From NCBI RefSeq assembly GCF_000422205.1, contig NZ_ATHV01000064.1, positions 281,523-345,522 of the forward strand: a stretch of DNA of 64,000 nt, in the 5' to 3' direction. The stretch comes from Desulfovibrio sp. X2 (GTDB lineage Bacteria; Desulfobacterota; Desulfovibrionia; Desulfovibrionales; Desulfovibrionaceae). A program made the translations under genes and the position numbers. The number at the start of each line of letters is the position of its first letter. Position 1 is the first letter of the stretch. The notes under the pieces were generated by a model. That model made no database searches and had not been told where the DNA came from. It saw only the letters and a program-made list of their open reading frames with translations. Positions 23,523 to 32,287 of the stretch are shown in pieces.

Positions 23523-24806
23523 TTGCGGGACGACGACCAAGACACGAAGACGCGGGCAGCCAAGGCCGGGAAGAAGAAGACCACCCGGAAGAAGCCCGCT
23601 TCCGGCGCTTCCCGCCACGCCGGGGACGTCCGCAAGGACGCCGCCGGGACCGGTCCTGCGCCCGACGAAAAATCGCCCGAGCTCCTGTCTCCCGAGGACG
23701 TCTCCGAGGAGACGGACGAGATGGCGGACGTGGACCTGGACGCCCTGGACGACGAGGACATCGTGCTGGAAGGCGCGGAGGACGAGGACGGCCAAGAGCC
23801 GGACCTCTCCTCGCTCGGTTCCGACGCCGAGGGTCCCGACGATTCCGACGACTCCGGCGATTCCGACGAGGCCGACGGCAACGGCAACGGCGGGAAGCGG
23901 AACGGACGTCCGTCGCGCGCCGCCTACCTGCCCTCCACGCGCGGCCGCGGCACGGACGCCCTGCACCTCTATCTGCGCGAGGTCTCGCGCTTCCCCATGC
24001 TGAAGCCCGAGGAGGAGACCGCCCTGGCCCGGGCCGTGCGCGACCACGGCGACCAGGACGCCGCCTTCCGCCTCGTGACCTCCCACCTGCGCCTGGTGGT
24101 CAAGATCGCCATGGATTTCCAGCGCCGCTGGATGCAGAACGTGCTCGACCTCATCCAGGAGGGCAACGTCGGCCTCATGCGCGCGGTGCAGAAGTTCGAC
24201 CCCGAGAAGGGCATCAAGTTTTCCTACTACGCCGCCTTCTGGATCAAGGCCTACATCCTGAAATTCATCATGGACAACTGGCGCCTGGTCAAGATCGGCA
24301 CCACCCAGACCCAGAGAAAGCTCTTCTACAACCTGGGCAAGGAGCGCCAGCGGCTCGTCTCCCTGGGCTTCGACCCCACGACCACGGCGCTGTCCGAGGC
24401 GCTCGGCGTCTCGCCCGAGGACATCACCCAGATGGACCAGCGCCTGGCGCGCGGGGACATGTCCCTGGACGTGACGCTCGGCGACGACACCACGGCCACG
24501 CGCCTCGACTTCCTGCCCGCCCTCGGCCCCGGCGTGGAGGAGACGCTTGCCGACGACGAGGTCGCGGGGCTGCTCGAACGGCACGTGCAGGACCTCGTGC
24601 CCGAACTGTCGGACAAGGAACGGGACATCCTGGAGCACCGCCTGCTCACGGACGACCCGGTGACCCTGCGCGAGATCGGCGAGAAGTACGGCATCACGCG
24701 GGAGCGCGTGCGCCAGCTCGAGTCCCGACTGCTGGACAAGCTGCGCGCGCACCTCTCGAAGAGGATTCCCGACTTCTCGCCCGAATGGATCCGCAAGGAA
24801 GAGTAG
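23523..24806 (+). CDS. rpoH: RpoH-like (sigma-32) RNA polymerase sigma factor with long charged N-terminus
   Basis: A sigma-70-family factor of 427 residues from the TTG at 23523 (ribosome site GGAG 8 nt before). Regions 2 to 4 start near residue 145: RLVVKIAMDF, the region 2.4 WIKAYILKFIM, the RpoH box QRKLFYNL (264-271) and a region 4 helix-turn-helix TLREIGEKYGITRERVRQLE. The RpoH box marks it as a heat-shock-type factor. Unusual is an extension of about 130 residues: a basic Lys/Arg part, then a strongly acidic Asp/Glu part; typical RpoH proteins are about 285 residues. It heads a probable operon running to glpX. A start at the TTG at 23451 is less likely because that codon lies in the promoter. 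Confidence 0.85.
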   Translation: MRDDDQDTKTRAAKAGKKKTTRKKPASGASRHAGDVRKDAAGTGPAPDEKSPELLSPEDVSEETDEMADVDLDALDDEDIVLEGAEDEDGQEPDLSSLGSDAEGPDDSDDSGDSDEADGNGNGGKRNGRPSRAAYLPSTRGRGTDALHLYLREVSRFPMLKPEEETALARAVRDHGDQDAAFRLVTSHLRLVVKIAMDFQRRWMQNVLDLIQEGNVGLMRAVQKFDPEKGIKFSYYAAFWIKAYILKFIMDNWRLVKIGTTQTQRKLFYNLGKERQRLVSLGFDPTTTALSEALGVSPEDITQMDQRLARGDMSLDVTLGDDTTATRLDFLPALGPGVEETLADDEVAGLLERHVQDLVPELSDKERDILEHRLLTDDPVTLREIGEKYGITRERVRQLESRLLDKLRAHLSKRIPDFSPEWIRKEE

Positions 24807-24822
24807 CCCGGGAAGCCACGCC

Positions 24823-25617
24823 ATGAGCAGCCCTCTCAAGCAATTCCGCGACGTCGCGGCCCGCCTCGCCGCCCCTCTGCCCCGCCCGGCCTTCTACACC
24901 GGCTACGCCATGGAGCTCGAGGGCGCCCGCACGGCCTTCTTCGAGGAGCCGCTGCTGCGCCGCCTGCGGGACGACTCGCTGACCTTTCTCTACGACGATT
25001 TCGGCTTCGGCATCGAGCACTCGAAGACCGTGGCCGTGGAGGCAGCGGCCATCGTGGCCGCCGAGACGGCCTCCCACGGGCGCGAGGAATCGCGCCGCAT
25101 GGTCCTCATGGCGCTCCTGGCCGGTCTCCTGCACGACGCCACGCGCCTGGAGCAGGACGCGGCCGCGCGCGCGGCCGACCTCTCCCTCTCCGTGCTGGCC
25201 TCCTATGCCCTCGCGGACGAGGAGCGGGAGATGATCGCCGGGGCCATCGCGGCCCACGAGACGCCCACCGGCTGGACGCCGCCCGCCGACCCGCGCGCCG
25301 CCCTGCTCGCCGGGGCACTGTACGACGCCGATAAATTCCGTTATGGGCCCGACGTCTACGTGACCTCCCTCTGGGAGCACTGCGACTACGAGGAACTTCC
25401 CCTGTCCGACGCCCCCCATTGCCTCGCTCTGGCCGAAAAGCGCATTCCGGCGCTTCGCGGCACCTTCCGAACCAATCCGGGACGCCTCCATGGAGAAAGC
25501 TTCCTTGCGGTGGGCCAACGCCTCCTGCCCGTTCTCGCCGGGGAGCTCGAAAGCTTCCTGGCCGAAGCGGAGGCGACCAAGGACTCTTCACCCGCAACCA
25601 GGCGCGCCAGAACATGA
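24823..25617 (+). CDS. HD-domain protein, probable phosphohydrolase
   Basis: A 264-residue soluble protein with the HD metal-binding set: His in IEHSKT, the HD doublet in LLHDATRLE, His in AAHETPTG and Asp in YDADKFRYG. This is the ligand pattern of the HD superfamily, whose members cleave phosphates from nucleotides or other phosphoesters. The substrate is unknown. It starts 16 nt after rpoH, and its TGA overlaps the ATG of the TPR lipoprotein gene, so the three are likely expressed together. Confidence 0.75.
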   Translation: MSSPLKQFRDVAARLAAPLPRPAFYTGYAMELEGARTAFFEEPLLRRLRDDSLTFLYDDFGFGIEHSKTVAVEAAAIVAAETASHGREESRRMVLMALLAGLLHDATRLEQDAAARAADLSLSVLASYALADEEREMIAGAIAAHETPTGWTPPADPRAALLAGALYDADKFRYGPDVYVTSLWEHCDYEELPLSDAPHCLALAEKRIPALRGTFRTNPGRLHGESFLAVGQRLLPVLAGELESFLAEAEATKDSSPATRRART

Positions 25618-27359
25618 TGCTTCCTGACACCACAGGCCGCGTGCGCGGCAATGCCACGGCTCCCCTCGTCCTCACCGTCATCCTCGCGGCGCTGCTCGCG
25701 GGCTGCGCGGCCCGCCAGCCCCAGGCCGGAGGCGAAGGGCACAAGCCCGTGCAGTGGACCATGACCGAGGACGGGGCCTCCATCTACTACTACATGCTCT
25801 ACCTCGACGAGCGCGGCCAGGGCCACTTCGCGAACGCCCAGGCGGCGCTCGACAAGGCCATCGAGCTCGATCCCTCGTCCCGGCTCTACGAGGAGGCCGC
25901 CGAGTTCCAGTGGCGGCTCGGCCACCCGGCCGAGGCCCGGGAGTACATCAAGAAGGCCCTGGCGAAGAATCCCGATGACCGCCTGATGGTCATGCGCCTG
26001 GCCGACTCCTACGCCGCCGAGCGGCGCTTCGACGACGCCATGGGCACCCTGCAGGACTGGCTGCGCACCCACCCGGGCGACGCCACCGCGCTCCTGCGCA
26101 TGGCCGACATCCAGGTCGAGGCCCGCCGCTACCCCGAGGCGCTGCAGACCCTCGCCTCCATCCAGGCCAAGGACAAGGGGCCGGAGACGAGCTACCTCGA
26201 GGCCAAGGCCTACGCGGGGCTCGGCAAGCGCCGCAAGGCCATCGACATCCTGAAGAAGCTGTCCGACAAGTACCAGGACAACGTGCTCTACACCGCGGAG
26301 CTGGCCTACCAGTACGAGCTGGCCAAGGACTACGTGGCCGCGGAGGAGACCTACTCGCGCATCCTGGAGATGGGCGAGGCGGGCGAGGAGGTCTGGCTCA
26401 GGCTCATTTCGCTGAACCTGAAGCTCAACAACCCCGAGCGGGCCATGACCCTGGTCCAGGAAGGGCCGCAGACCCCGGACTTCGTCATGGAGGCCGCGCG
26501 CACCTTCCTCTCCGAGGGCTTCCCGGAGGAGGCGGCGCAGCTCCTCGAGCCCCTGACGCACGAGAAGGACGTCGATCCCAAGCTCTACTTCTACCTTGCC
26601 CTGCTCTCCTACGAGAACGGCAAGAACCCGCAGAAGGCCCTGGACTACCTGGACAAGATCCCGGCCGACAACGAGCTGGCCGGACAGGCCATGGGCTTCA
26701 AGGCGCGCATGCTCGTCCTCCTCGGCAAGAGCGACGAGGCCATGCGCCTGGTGCGCCAGGGCAAGCGCGACTACCCCGAGATCAAGGACTTCTGGGACAT
26801 CCAGGCCATGATCCTCGAGGACCGCGGCCAGCTCGACGAGGCCAAGGCCGTGATCGACCAGGCGCTCTCGCAGTGGCCCGGCGACGCGGGGCTGCTCTAC
26901 CACCTCGGTCTTCTGCAGCAGCGCATGGGCAAACCGGACGCGGCCATCGCGACCATGGAACGCATCATCGCCGACGATCCGACCAACGCCGACGCGCTGA
27001 ACTTCGTGGGCTACCTCCTGGCCGACCAGGACCGCGACCTCGAGCGCGCCCTGGTGCTGGTCAAGGAGGCCCTGGACCAGAAGCCGGGCAGCGGCTACAT
27101 CGTCGACTCCCTGGCCTGGGTCTACTTCCACATGGGCAAGCTGCCCGAGGCCTTCGACTCCATCAAGCAGGCGGTCGAGCTGACGCCGGGGGACCCCACC
27201 ATCTGGGAGCACTACGGCGACATCGCCGCGGCCATGGGCAAGCGCGCCGAGGCCCGCAAGGCCTACCGGAAGTCCCTGGACCTGGGCCACGACAAGCCCG
27301 AGACCATCAGACAGAAGCTCGACAAGCTGGAGAAGGCCCCCGCGCCGGAGAAGCAATGA
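25614..27359 (+). CDS. TPR-repeat outer-membrane-type lipoprotein
   Basis: A 581-residue protein with a lipoprotein signal (lipobox LLAGC, Cys about residue 32) followed by a chain of roughly ten tetratricopeptide repeats that fill the rest of the protein. TPR hallmarks (such as AYAGLGKRRKAI, LGLLQQRMGKPDAA and LAWVYFHMGKLPEA) recur every 34 residues. It is likely an adaptor anchored at the inner or outer membrane facing the periplasm. The start (two adjacent ATG codons) overlaps the stop of the HD gene, and its end overlaps the next lipoprotein gene by 4 nt, so the two lipoproteins probably act together. Confidence 0.85.
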   Translation: MMLPDTTGRVRGNATAPLVLTVILAALLAGCAARQPQAGGEGHKPVQWTMTEDGASIYYYMLYLDERGQGHFANAQAALDKAIELDPSSRLYEEAAEFQWRLGHPAEAREYIKKALAKNPDDRLMVMRLADSYAAERRFDDAMGTLQDWLRTHPGDATALLRMADIQVEARRYPEALQTLASIQAKDKGPETSYLEAKAYAGLGKRRKAIDILKKLSDKYQDNVLYTAELAYQYELAKDYVAAEETYSRILEMGEAGEEVWLRLISLNLKLNNPERAMTLVQEGPQTPDFVMEAARTFLSEGFPEEAAQLLEPLTHEKDVDPKLYFYLALLSYENGKNPQKALDYLDKIPADNELAGQAMGFKARMLVLLGKSDEAMRLVRQGKRDYPEIKDFWDIQAMILEDRGQLDEAKAVIDQALSQWPGDAGLLYHLGLLQQRMGKPDAAIATMERIIADDPTNADALNFVGYLLADQDRDLERALVLVKEALDQKPGSGYIVDSLAWVYFHMGKLPEAFDSIKQAVELTPGDPTIWEHYGDIAAAMGKRAEARKAYRKSLDLGHDKPETIRQKLDKLEKAPAPEKQ

Positions 27360-28171
27360 TGCCGCGCACGCTCCGCGCCGCCCTGATCCTCCTCTGCTGT
27401 CTGGGCGCCGCAGCCTGCGCCGTCCGCCGCGCCGGTCCGCCGCCCGATCCCTCGCAGGTCTGGGCCGCCTACCTCGCGCGCGAGAAGCAGCTGCAGGCCG
27501 CGCCGCCCGAGATCCAGCTCAGGGCCAGCCTCTGGTACACCACGCCCAAGCGCTCGAACCGCACCCTGGTCAACCTCTGGGGGAGCCTCGACGGCCCCCT
27601 GCGCGTGGACCTCAACGCGTCCATGGGCGCGTCCATCGGGCTCTTCCGCGAGGACGACGCGGGCTGGACCGCCTACTATCCCCAGTCGAACGAGGCCTTC
27701 GTCTCCGTCTCCGCGAACGGGACGGCGAGCGGTTTCGCGAACGGACACGAGGGCGCCGGAAGCGGCGTGCTCGGCGCGCGCGTGCCCTTCAGCCTGCACG
27801 ACGTGGCCCGGCTGCTCACGGGCAGGGTGCTGCCGCTGACCGGGAGCACGGCGCGCTCCGCCGCGCCGGGCGAGGACGGCCTCACCGTCTTCACCCTCGA
27901 TGCCTCTGCCGCGGCCAAGAGCCTGACGCTCGATCCCGACGGCAGGCCGGTGGCGCTCTCCGGCGGCACCACCGAGCCGTGGTCCATCGCCTTCAAGGAC
28001 TACGGCGACCCGGTGGCGGACCTGCCGGGCGAGGTCGTCATGGACCTGTCCGAGGGGCGCTTCGCGAGGCTGATCCTCAAGTCCTTCTCGCGTCCGGCCA
28101 AGCCCTGGACCGAAAGCGCCATGCGCCTGGAGATCCCGCCGGACGTCGTCGTGAAGCCTGCCCAACCCTGA
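27356..28171 (+). CDS. LolB-like/DUF4292-type outer-membrane lipoprotein
   Basis: A 271-residue lipoprotein with a lipobox LGAAACA (Cys about residue 21). The mature part looks like the open beta-barrel fold of LolB/DUF4292 proteins: alternating beta strands (LRASLWYTT, LRVDLNASMGASIGLF) ending in LILKSF. LolB inserts lipoproteins into the outer membrane; the resemblance is in strand pattern and context, not in a diagnostic motif. It overlaps the TPR lipoprotein gene by 4 nt (ATGA). Together they could form an outer-membrane lipoprotein sorting or assembly pair. Confidence 0.6.
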   Translation: MMPRTLRAALILLCCLGAAACAVRRAGPPPDPSQVWAAYLAREKQLQAAPPEIQLRASLWYTTPKRSNRTLVNLWGSLDGPLRVDLNASMGASIGLFREDDAGWTAYYPQSNEAFVSVSANGTASGFANGHEGAGSGVLGARVPFSLHDVARLLTGRVLPLTGSTARSAAPGEDGLTVFTLDASAAAKSLTLDPDGRPVALSGGTTEPWSIAFKDYGDPVADLPGEVVMDLSEGRFARLILKSFSRPAKPWTESAMRLEIPPDVVVKPAQP

Positions 28172-28239
28172 TTTTCCCTGGAAATTTTCCTCCCTTCGGT
28201 GTACGTGCAGAGTCTCGGCAACAACAGAGGTCAGCGACG

Positions 28240-28551
28240 ATGAAATCCCCTGCCCCAGGTCTTTTCGGCACCCTCCTTCTCGGCCTGCGCGTCCTTGCGA
28301 GCGAGCTCTCGTGGATCGTCGTGCGCGTCATGCGCCGCGCGGAGATGCGCCAGCTCGAGAAGCGCCTGGATCAGGAACGCACCACGCTGACGGGACTCGC
28401 GTCCGGCGGCGAGCCCCGCGCGCCCGAGCGCGAGCTCTCCGAGAAGCAGATCGCCTTCCTCGAGGAGGAGATCGACTTCCTCGCGCGCGAGATGGCGGCC
28501 AAGCGCGCCGACATGGTCGCCCGGCGCACCGCGGCCTGGGGCCTGGAATAA
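28240..28551 (+). CDS. Small membrane-anchored coiled-coil protein, function unknown
   Basis: A 103-residue protein with one hydrophobic stretch near the start (about residues 8-30, FGTLLLGLRVLASELSWIVV) and a charged coiled coil to the end. I recognise no family. The ribosome site AGAGG precedes the ATG. It lies 68 nt after the LolB-like gene and 26 nt before rpiB, in the same direction, so it is probably part of the operon. It could be a scaffold for a membrane complex. Confidence 0.6.
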   Translation: MKSPAPGLFGTLLLGLRVLASELSWIVVRVMRRAEMRQLEKRLDQERTTLTGLASGGEPRAPERELSEKQIAFLEEEIDFLAREMAAKRADMVARRTAAWGLE

Positions 28552-28577
28552 TACCGGCGGCCGAACAGGAATCGAGG

Positions 28578-29039
28578 ATGACGACACAGAGCATGGAGAC
28601 GATTTTCGTAGCTTCCGACCACGGCGGATTCGAGCTGAAGAAGTCCGTGGTCGGCCACCTCGCCGCCAAGGGCCGCGACGTCCGGGACCTGGGCCCGGAA
28701 ACGGCGGAATCCACCGACTACCCCCTCCATGCCGCCGCGCTCTGCAAGAGCGTGCTGGCCACCCCCGGCAGCCTCGGCATCCTCATCTGCGGCACCGGCA
28801 TCGGCATGTCCATCACCGCGAACCGCTTCGCGGGCATCCGCGCCGCCCTGTGCCACAACGAATTCACCGCCCGCATGACCCGCGCCCACAACGACGCCAA
28901 CGTGCTCTGCCTGGGCGAACGCGTGCTGGGCAAAGGCCTTGCGCTGGACATCGTGGACGTCTTCGTGACGTCCGCGTTCGAGGGCGAACGGCACAAGCGC
29001 CGCATCGACCTCATCGAGGAGATCGCGGCCGGACGCTAG
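28578..29039 (+). CDS. rpiB: Ribose-5-phosphate isomerase B
   Basis: A 153-residue RpiB that interconverts ribose 5-phosphate and ribulose 5-phosphate. The signature SDHGGFELK is near the start, the catalytic cysteine sits in ILICGTGIGMSI, and RAHNDANVLCLGERV follows. The short N-terminus TTQSME precedes the first beta strand. It belongs to a non-oxidative pentose phosphate block with tkt and glpX downstream. Confidence 0.93.
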   Translation: MTTQSMETIFVASDHGGFELKKSVVGHLAAKGRDVRDLGPETAESTDYPLHAAALCKSVLATPGSLGILICGTGIGMSITANRFAGIRAALCHNEFTARMTRAHNDANVLCLGERVLGKGLALDIVDVFVTSAFEGERHKRRIDLIEEIAAGR

Positions 29040-29122
29040 GCCGCGCCTCTCCCGCGCCCGCCCGCCCGTTGCGTTCGGGGGAAGGGCGCGGGGACATCCC
29101 TACCTTAAATGGAAGGACCAAC

Positions 29123-31093
29123 ATGGACACCACCGCGCTCGTCAACGTCGTCAAAGGCCTGGTCATGGACGCCCCCCGCAAGGCCAACTCGGGCCATTCC
29201 GGCGGGGCCATGTCCTCCGCGGACTACGCCGTCATCCTTTTCAGCGAGTTCCTGAAATACAACCCGGACGACCCGACCTGGGCCGACCGCGACCGCTTCG
29301 TGCTCTCCGCGGGCCACGAGTCCGCCCTGCTCTACAGCCTGCTGCACCTGGCGGGCTTCCTCCCCATGGAGGAGCTGAAGAACTTCCGCCAGTTCGGCTC
29401 CAAGACCCCGGGCCACCCCGAGTGCGACCTGACCCCGGGCGTGGAGGCCACCACCGGCCCCCTCGGCCAGGGCTTCGCCATGGCCGTGGGCATGGCCGCT
29501 GCGGAGGCCCACCAGCGCGCCGTGCTGGGCGAGGACGTCTGCAACCACTACGTCTACGCCCTGGCTTCCGACGGCGACATGCAGGAGCCCATCTCCTTCG
29601 GCGCCTCGAGCCTGGCCGCGGTCTGGGGCCTGGGCCACCTGATCGTCTACTTCGACGCAAACAGCGCCCAGCTCGCCGGCCCGACCTCGCGCGCGGACGC
29701 CACCGACTACCGCGCGGTCTACGAGGGCAACGGCTGGCACGTCATCGAGATCGACGGCAACGACCACGCCCAGATCCGTCAGGCCATCCGCGACGGCCAG
29801 GCCGAGACCGGACGGCCCACGCTGATCATCGGCCACTCGCTCATCGCCAAGGGCTCGGTTTCCATGGAAGGCAGCTTCAAGACCCACGGCGAGCCCCTGC
29901 CGCCCGAGGAGATCGCGGCCACCAAGAAGGCCCTGGGCCTGCCGCCGGACGAGACCTTCCGGTGCCCGGCCGAGGCCGTGTCCGCCTTCCAGGAGCGCTT
30001 CCCGCAGCTGCGCGCCGCGGTCCACGCCTGGCAGGCCGGACTCGAGGCCAAGCTCGCGAACGATCCCGACTTCCGCAGCGCCTGGAACGTCTGCACGCGC
30101 GAGCGCGAGAGCCTGACCTTCAAGTGGCCCTCGTTCAAGCCGGGCGAGAAGATGGCCACGCGCAAGGCCTGGGGCTCCTGCCTCGATACGCTCGTCGAAC
30201 AGCTGCCCAACTTCGTGGGCGGCTCGGCCGACCTCGACCCCTCCAACCAGACGGCGGGGTTCCGCGACACCGTGGGCATCTTCGACAAGGACAACCAGGC
30301 CGGGCGCGGCATGTGCTTCGGCGTGCGCGAGTTCCCCATGGGCGCCATCGCCAACGGCATCGCCCTGCACGGCGGACTCATCCCCTTCACGGCCACCTTC
30401 CTGACCTTCTCGGACTACATGCGCAACTCCGTGCGCATGTCCGCGCTGCAGAAGCTCGGCGTGCTGCACGTCTACACCCACGACTCGTTCTACCTCGGCG
30501 AGGACGGCCCCACGCACCAGTCCATCGAGCACGTGGCCAGCCTGCGCCTGATCCCGGACCTCTTCGTCCTGCGTCCGGCCGACGCCCATGAGACGGCGGC
30601 CTGCCTCGAGATCGCGCTCACGCGCGGCGAAGGGCCCTGCTGCCTGTGCCTGACGCGCCAGGGGCTGCCGACCATGGACCCGGCCAAGCTGCCCGCGCTG
30701 AAGGACGGTCCGAAAAAGGGCGGCTACGTGCTCTCCGACTGCGAGGGCACGCCCGACGTGATCATCATCGCCACCGGCTCCGAGGTTTCGCTGGCCGTCG
30801 AGGCCGCGTCGCAGCTCGAGGGCCTCAAGACGCGCATCGTCTCCATGCCCTGCGTGGAGCTCTTCGAGAAGCAGGACGCCGCCTACAAGGCCTCGGTCAT
30901 TCCGGACGGCGCCAGGCTCTACGTCGCGGCCGAGGCCGGACGTCCCGAAGGCTGGTACCGCTACGTGGGCAAGGACGGACTCATCCTCGGCATCGACCAC
31001 TTCGGCCACAGCGCCCCGGGCAACGTCCTGGCCGAGAAGTACGGCTTCACCCCCGCGAACCTGGCCCGACTGATCCGCGAGCGCCTCGCCTAA
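29123..31093 (+). CDS. tkt: Transketolase
   Basis: A 656-residue thiamine-diphosphate enzyme that moves two-carbon units between sugar phosphates. The TPP/Mg site is in the SDGDMQEP...DAN region (about residues 151-180); the substrate histidines lie in SGHSGG and GPTHQSIEH. The three classical domains (TPP-binding, Pyr and C-terminal) are complete. The ribosome site GGAAGG precedes the ATG. It lies 83 nt after rpiB and 25 nt before glpX. Confidence 0.96.
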   Translation: MDTTALVNVVKGLVMDAPRKANSGHSGGAMSSADYAVILFSEFLKYNPDDPTWADRDRFVLSAGHESALLYSLLHLAGFLPMEELKNFRQFGSKTPGHPECDLTPGVEATTGPLGQGFAMAVGMAAAEAHQRAVLGEDVCNHYVYALASDGDMQEPISFGASSLAAVWGLGHLIVYFDANSAQLAGPTSRADATDYRAVYEGNGWHVIEIDGNDHAQIRQAIRDGQAETGRPTLIIGHSLIAKGSVSMEGSFKTHGEPLPPEEIAATKKALGLPPDETFRCPAEAVSAFQERFPQLRAAVHAWQAGLEAKLANDPDFRSAWNVCTRERESLTFKWPSFKPGEKMATRKAWGSCLDTLVEQLPNFVGGSADLDPSNQTAGFRDTVGIFDKDNQAGRGMCFGVREFPMGAIANGIALHGGLIPFTATFLTFSDYMRNSVRMSALQKLGVLHVYTHDSFYLGEDGPTHQSIEHVASLRLIPDLFVLRPADAHETAACLEIALTRGEGPCCLCLTRQGLPTMDPAKLPALKDGPKKGGYVLSDCEGTPDVIIIATGSEVSLAVEAASQLEGLKTRIVSMPCVELFEKQDAAYKASVIPDGARLYVAAEAGRPEGWYRYVGKDGLILGIDHFGHSAPGNVLAEKYGFTPANLARLIRERLA

Positions 31094-31118
31094 ACCTGCC
31101 CCAAGGAGTCCGACGAAC

Positions 31119-32102
31119 ATGGAAGCCCCGACAAAGAACCTGGCCCTCGATCTCGTGCGCGTGACCGAGGCCGCCGCCCTCGCCTCGGCCCGCTGGCTGG
31201 GCAGGGGTGACAAGGAGTCCGGCGACAAAGCCGCCGTGGACGCCATGCGCAAGAGCTTCGCCGCCCTGGACATCCAGGGCACGGTGATCATCGGCGAGGG
31301 CGAGAAGGACGACGCGCCGATGCTCTACAACGGGGAAAAGCTCGGCAGCGGCACCGGCGCCCGCGTGGACGTGGCCGTGGACCCGGTCGAAGGCACCAAC
31401 CTCCTGGCCTACGGCCGCCCCAACGCCATCTCCGTGGTCGGCGTGGCGCCCGCGGGCGCGATGTTCAACCCCGGGCCGAGCTTCTACATGAAGAAGCTGG
31501 TGGCGCCCTGGGAGGCCCGCAACGCCATCGACATCGAGGCCCCGGTCAAGGACAACCTGCTGAAGATCAGCAAGGCGCTCGGCAAGGACGTGGACGACCT
31601 CACGGTCTTTATCCTGGACAAGCCGCGCCACGCCAAGATCATCCAGGAGATCCGCGCCGCGGGCGCGCGCATCGCCCTGCACACGGACGGCGACATCACC
31701 GGCTCGCTCATGGCCGTGGACCCGCGCAACGAGATCGACGTGATGATGGGCACGGGCGGCACGCCCGAGGGCGTGCTCTCGGCCGTGGCCATCCGCATCA
31801 TGGGCGGCGCCATGCAGGCCAAGCTCGACCCGCAGAAGGCCGACGAGAAGGCCGCGATCATCGAGGCCGGCATCGACACGCGGCCGGTCTACTCGGTCAC
31901 CGATCTGGTCAAGAGCGACGACCTCTTCTTCGCGGCCACGGGCATCACCGGCGGGTCGTTCCTCGGCGCGGTGAAGTTCTCCGGACGCGGCGCGACCACG
32001 CACTCCCTGTCCATGCGCGGCCTGACCGGCACGGTGCGCTACATCGACGCGGTGCATGACTTCACCCGGCTGATGAAGGTCTCCAACGTCCCCTACGATT
32101 AG
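31119..32102 (+). CDS. glpX: Fructose-1,6-bisphosphatase class II
   Basis: A 327-residue GlpX-type phosphatase that converts fructose 1,6-bisphosphate to fructose 6-phosphate for gluconeogenesis. Visible metal and phosphate motifs are GEGEKDDAPM, the DPVEGTN loop (about residues 88-94), and the LHTDGDITGS stretch. It ends the operon with rpiB and tkt; together they rebuild hexose and pentose phosphates from three-carbon units, as an organism living on organic acids or CO2 needs. A terminator follows. Confidence 0.96.
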   Translation: MEAPTKNLALDLVRVTEAAALASARWLGRGDKESGDKAAVDAMRKSFAALDIQGTVIIGEGEKDDAPMLYNGEKLGSGTGARVDVAVDPVEGTNLLAYGRPNAISVVGVAPAGAMFNPGPSFYMKKLVAPWEARNAIDIEAPVKDNLLKISKALGKDVDDLTVFILDKPRHAKIIQEIRAAGARIALHTDGDITGSLMAVDPRNEIDVMMGTGGTPEGVLSAVAIRIMGGAMQAKLDPQKADEKAAIIEAGIDTRPVYSVTDLVKSDDLFFAATGITGGSFLGAVKFSGRGATTHSLSMRGLTGTVRYIDAVHDFTRLMKVSNVPYD

Positions 32103-32145
32103 AAAGACCAGAAAGCGTACGCGACCGGAACGGTCCGGACGTTCT

Positions 32146-32193
32146 GCGGCCCGCGCCCCGACCACTCGTCAGGGGCGCGGGCCGCTCGATTTT
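32146..32193 (+). terminator. Terminator after glpX
   Basis: A 14-bp stem GCGGCCCGCGCCCC (32146-32159) with GGGGCGCGGGCCGC (32172-32185), followed by TCGATTTT. The T run is broken but the stem is very stable. Confidence 0.8.
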
Positions 32194-32287
32194 CAGCCGC
32201 CGCCGTCCAGGTTGATTTCAGCCGGGCCTTCCAGTAGGCTCGCAACGAATCCGTAACATCCCCCCTGAACCAGGCGCGGCACAGCCC

